This document shows positions 28,224 through 30,433 of a stretch of DNA of 30,433 nt, one piece after another. Numbering within the stretch: position 1 is the stretch's first letter; each line of letters begins with the position of its first letter. Source of the stretch: a virus. Made by a program: the position numbers and the translations under genes. Where the stretch lies: the IMG/VR virus record IMGVR_UViG_3300042549_009341, positions 1-30,433 of that record, one strand, 5' to 3'. The notes under the pieces were generated by a model. The model saw only the letters and a list, made by a program, of their open reading frames with translations. It was not told where the DNA came from and made no database searches.

Positions 28224-29288
28224 TTAAAGTGAATCGGCAATCTGGCGCAATATTTTAAAATAGTCACCAGTTGAACAATCTGATAGAAATTTACAAATCT
28301 CAAAAAAATCATCTACTGTATCAAATGACATTGCTGGATGAAATCTTGGGTCTTTATAAGAAACTGGAATAGTTCCAAATATAACAGATTCATAAACCCT
28401 AGCCGGAGTGAACCTTTCTTTTAGGTAGAGATCCTTACTTACATTTATTGAAACTTGAGACATCTGCATGTCCACCCAGATTGCTTCACGATTTTCTCTT
28501 GGGCAAAGAGCAACATTACGCATTGTATCAATCCAGCTTTCCAAAGTTGGATGGTGCTTTGCAGCAACCGTCATAGTAAATGAACTTTCATCAAATTTAT
28601 TGGTGCTATCAATTGCAGAAATAATGTCAATAATTATTGGATTTTTAGAATGGCCTTCTTTGTAATTATCAAATGATAGGTTTCCATAATACATTAAATG
28701 GGTTGAATCTTTATTTGTATGGGCTTGATGTACGTCTAAACACGCATTCATAAAGCCTTTACTACAACCTGGAATAGTAATTGATGGAATTTCTCTACGT
28801 ATTCCTAATTCTGTTAATTTAAGAAGAAACTCATTGGATAATGAAAGATCTGTATCTAATATAACAATATCGGCTGCTTCATAGCCTGACGCTAGCGCAA
28901 TATTAATAATAGTTTCAAAATAAGCTGCATCCTTTAATTTCTTTTCAAGCGTAGACAAATTTCTGAATCGAGCCTTTAGAAATAATTTTGAATATTCTTT
29001 ATTTTTAATAGCCTCAAATACTGTGGATTGATGTAATCTATAATTATCAATTAATTTATCTGCAAATTGATTAAATACTTTGCCCAATTGATCTTCCGGA
29101 AAGCTAGGTCGACCTGCAAGATTAACCATTCCAGTATCTAAATAATTTACAAAATCAAATTTATCAATTTCATATTGATTAGCCAATTCATCTAATAAAC
29201 CTAATTGGTAAAAGGTATGACCTGGAATATTTTCATTAAATATTCCAAGTTCACCAAAATATGCATAAAGGGCTTTTTTATTTTCCAT
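28224..29288 (-). CDS. Glycosyltransferase-like protein (tentative), 354 aa
   Basis: The C-terminal segment FTPARVYESVIFGTIPVSYKD followed by FDTVDDFFE resembles the donor-binding end of GT-B glycosyltransferases (ExE-type helix, then a GxxP turn). The N-terminal half shows alternating strands and helices without a clear donor motif. The neighbour is an FkbM methyltransferase, a frequent partner of sugar-modifying enzymes. The ATG at 29288 (MENKKALYAYF) is chosen over 29336 because a GAGTATAATA promoter lies 7 nt upstream of it. Function in sugar or capsule modification is inferred. Confidence 0.55.
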   Translation of the reverse strand: MENKKALYAYFGELGIFNENIPGHTFYQLGLLDELANQYEIDKFDFVNYLDTGMVNLAGRPSFPEDQLGKVFNQFADKLIDNYRLHQSTVFEAIKNKEYSKLFLKARFRNLSTLEKKLKDAAYFETIINIALASGYEAADIVILDTDLSLSNEFLLKLTELGIRREIPSITIPGCSKGFMNACLDVHQAHTNKDSTHLMYYGNLSFDNYKEGHSKNPIIIDIISAIDSTNKFDESSFTMTVAAKHHPTLESWIDTMRNVALCPRENREAIWVDMQMSQVSINVSKDLYLKERFTPARVYESVIFGTIPVSYKDPRFHPAMSFDTVDDFFEICKFLSDCSTGDYFKILRQIADSL

Positions 29289-29294
29289 AATAGG

Positions 29295-29304
29295 TATTAT
29301 ACTC
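29295..29304 (-). promoter_or_regulatory. TAGTATAATA-type promoter
   Basis: The minus strand reads GAGTATAATA, with TATAAT ending 7 nt before the ATG at 29288. Confidence 0.6.
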
Positions 29305-29313
29305 GACTTTTGA

Positions 29314-30126
29314 TTAAGTATTTTTAAAACCGGCAAAATGCGTAATAAAATGCTTTCCGTTTATTGTACGTGGATTAACAAATAATTGCCCAAAGTTTGC
29401 TCTAAAAATATCAAGGATTTCAGTAAATTTAGCTGATCGATTTTCCAATAACCAACTATAATGAAAATGGTATTCAACAATAAAGAGACGAATTTGGTCT
29501 AGGCTCTCTTGATTTAAGGCTTTAATCATATCATACTCTAACCCTTCAATGTCCATCTTGATGGCTGTGATACCCTTTTCTTTGATAATAGTGTTTATAT
29601 TCTCAGCTGGGACAGTTGTAACCTGACGACCTCTAATGTGATGCACGCTATGCTTGCCAGAGTCTTGTGATAGGTAAAATTCTACTTCAGATGAATCATC
29701 TGCAACAATTGCTTTTTCAATAATTTCACAACGATCTTGAACGCCATTCATTTGAACATTTTGTTCTAGGAACTCCACATTATTATGGAAAGGTTCGTAT
29801 GAATAGACTTTCTTTACTTTTGGAAATTGAGTTAATAAACGGGTTGCAAAGATACCGATATGGCCGCCAGCGTCTAACCATGTATCTTCATGGTTTAGAT
29901 CTTCCAGGTTTAGTGGACCTCCATTTTGCGCATAATGCGGTATGAATAGAGGTTTAAAATATTCACCACCAGTTGGTTTAGTTGAAATATTTTGAGAGAC
30001 ATTAAATTTAATCTCTTCCTCAGACCTAACTAGAAATTGATAATCGTGATATTTGGTTTTCTTTTGGAAAACCTGAAGGGTTCCATTTTGTCTAGCCTCT
30101 TCAATTGAACATAATACGTCTGCCAT
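29314..30126 (-). CDS. FkbM-family SAM-dependent methyltransferase, 270 aa
   Basis: Motif I is TWLDAGGHIGIFA (glycine loop for S-adenosylmethionine), followed by the YSYEPFHNNVEFLEQNV segment and the IKMDIEGLEYDMI motif that defines the FkbM family. Members usually O-methylate sugars or small molecules. Length is normal. It stands upstream of the glycosyltransferase-like gene, and the two may modify a surface glycan or a base. A TAGTATAATT element 21 nt upstream is its likely promoter, so this gene would have a short leader. Confidence 0.85.
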   Translation of the reverse strand: MADVLCSIEEARQNGTLQVFQKKTKYHDYQFLVRSEEEIKFNVSQNISTKPTGGEYFKPLFIPHYAQNGGPLNLEDLNHEDTWLDAGGHIGIFATRLLTQFPKVKKVYSYEPFHNNVEFLEQNVQMNGVQDRCEIIEKAIVADDSSEVEFYLSQDSGKHSVHHIRGRQVTTVPAENINTIIKEKGITAIKMDIEGLEYDMIKALNQESLDQIRLFIVEYHFHYSWLLENRSAKFTEILDIFRANFGQLFVNPRTINGKHFITHFAGFKNT

Positions 30127-30147
30127 TTATAATTGTTGTTTAGACTA

Positions 30148-30153
30148 ATTATA
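30148..30153 (-). promoter_or_regulatory. TAGTATAAT promoter element
   Basis: The minus strand reads TAGTATAATT, 21 nt before the ATG at 30126. Confidence 0.5.
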
Positions 30154-30160
30154 CTACAGT

Positions 30161-30433
30161 TTATAAGCTTTGGTCTACGTTAACGTCCTTTTGTTTAATT
30201 AAAAGCTCATTTGGATTTTCGGGATTTGGTCCAGCTGTTTGATAATCATCATATCGGCTAGGCTCAGTCTTTTCAATCTCATCAGATTTAACGGATTGAA
30301 CTTTATTATCAGAGCCCATAACCTTATAGGTTTTAGCAATTGGATCAATTCCAATAATTTTGGCAGTATGGCCTGATTTTAACATGACCTCTTGGCCAGT
30401 TATGTATTTAGAAGAAGTAGGTGAAACTAAAGT
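30161..30433 (-). CDS. Unknown protein, C-terminal part (runs off right edge)
   Basis: The frame is open from the window end to the stop at 30161 without a break, so the ATG at 30385 is probably internal. Upstream residues (SSKYITGQEV) join smoothly to MLKSGHTAKIIGID, giving a small beta-barrel-like segment (VMLKSGHTAKIIGIDP, then YKVMGSD and VQSVKSDEIE), as in KOW- or SH3-like folds. The last 40 residues are Asn/Pro/Asp-rich. It is a partial gene with no assignable function. Confidence 0.55.
   Translation of the reverse strand, partial: TLVSPTSSKYITGQEVMLKSGHTAKIIGIDPIAKTYKVMGSDNKVQSVKSDEIEKTEPSRYDDYQTAGPNPENPNELLIKQKDVNVDQSL

Noticed and set aside
1-30433. tRNA genes, integrase, transposase, CRISPR array or origin of replication
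   Set aside because: Looked for on both strands; no complete tRNA, recombinase signature, spaced repeats or iteron cluster was seen.

Overview
The window reads as part of a large, AT-rich, T4-like tailed-phage (myovirus-type) genome. It is tightly packed, mostly with short or overlapping junctions, and has no integrase, transposase or host housekeeping block. Two features point to T4-like biology. Near-identical GATAAATAA/AATAAATAA boxes, resembling the T4 late promoter TATAAATA, sit in front of virion-type genes. About a dozen predicted proteins also begin with a short basic-aromatic leader ending in (L/I)NE, which resembles the T4 capsid-targeting/prohead-protease signal. A Bacteroidota host is suggested, not proven, by a bS21-like ribosomal protein, a DUF3127-like protein, a DUF4494-like protein, and the near absence of Shine-Dalgarno sequences.

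Layout. 1-1567 (minus): virion-type genes with leaders. 1618-4038 (plus): a leader-bearing HExxH metalloprotease, a LamG-type virion protein, a small protein and a two-helix membrane protein (holin candidate). 4090-6031 (minus): a small gene, an HDAC-family deacetylase and an unknown acidic protein. 6115-8079 (plus): a 654-aa leader-bearing protein. 8076-8828 (minus): a PD-(D/E)XK exonuclease. 8878-10577 (plus): a peptidoglycan-binding protein and an M15 peptidase/GH19 lysin, both with leaders. 10574-13762 (minus): Fpg/Nei glycosylase, an unknown gene, a 48-aa ORF, thymidylate synthase, a GNAT acetyltransferase and a small protein. 13799-14604 (plus): two small genes. 14648-15155 (minus): two small genes. 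15181-15647 (minus): a probable structured RNA of about 460 nt. 15733-16839 (plus): a second LamG-like protein. 16836-22957 (minus): small membrane and Cys-rich proteins, UV-damage endonuclease, a leader-bearing protein, DEDDh exonuclease, DUF3127/SSB-like protein, guanylate-kinase-like protein, ATP-dependent DNA ligase and an acidic protein. 23009-28177 (minus): Nudix hydrolase, bS21 and three leader-bearing virion-type proteins. 28224-30433 (minus): a glycosyltransferase-like protein, an FkbM methyltransferase and a gene cut by the window end.

How the genes work together. Two promoter classes split them. The late-type box drives presumed virion and packaged proteins. A second motif, TAGTATAATA, precedes DNA-repair, nucleotide and host-takeover genes. 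At several of these the -10-like hexamer lies only 6-9 nt before the ATG, so the messages should be leaderless or nearly so. The repair/replication set (ligase, UvsE, Fpg, exonucleases, SSB-like protein, thymidylate synthase, GMP kinase) supports phage DNA synthesis. The leader-bearing set would be packaged in the prohead and possibly delivered with the DNA. The least explained items are the breadth of the leader-bearing set, the large RNA candidate, and the leaderless phage bS21 gene.
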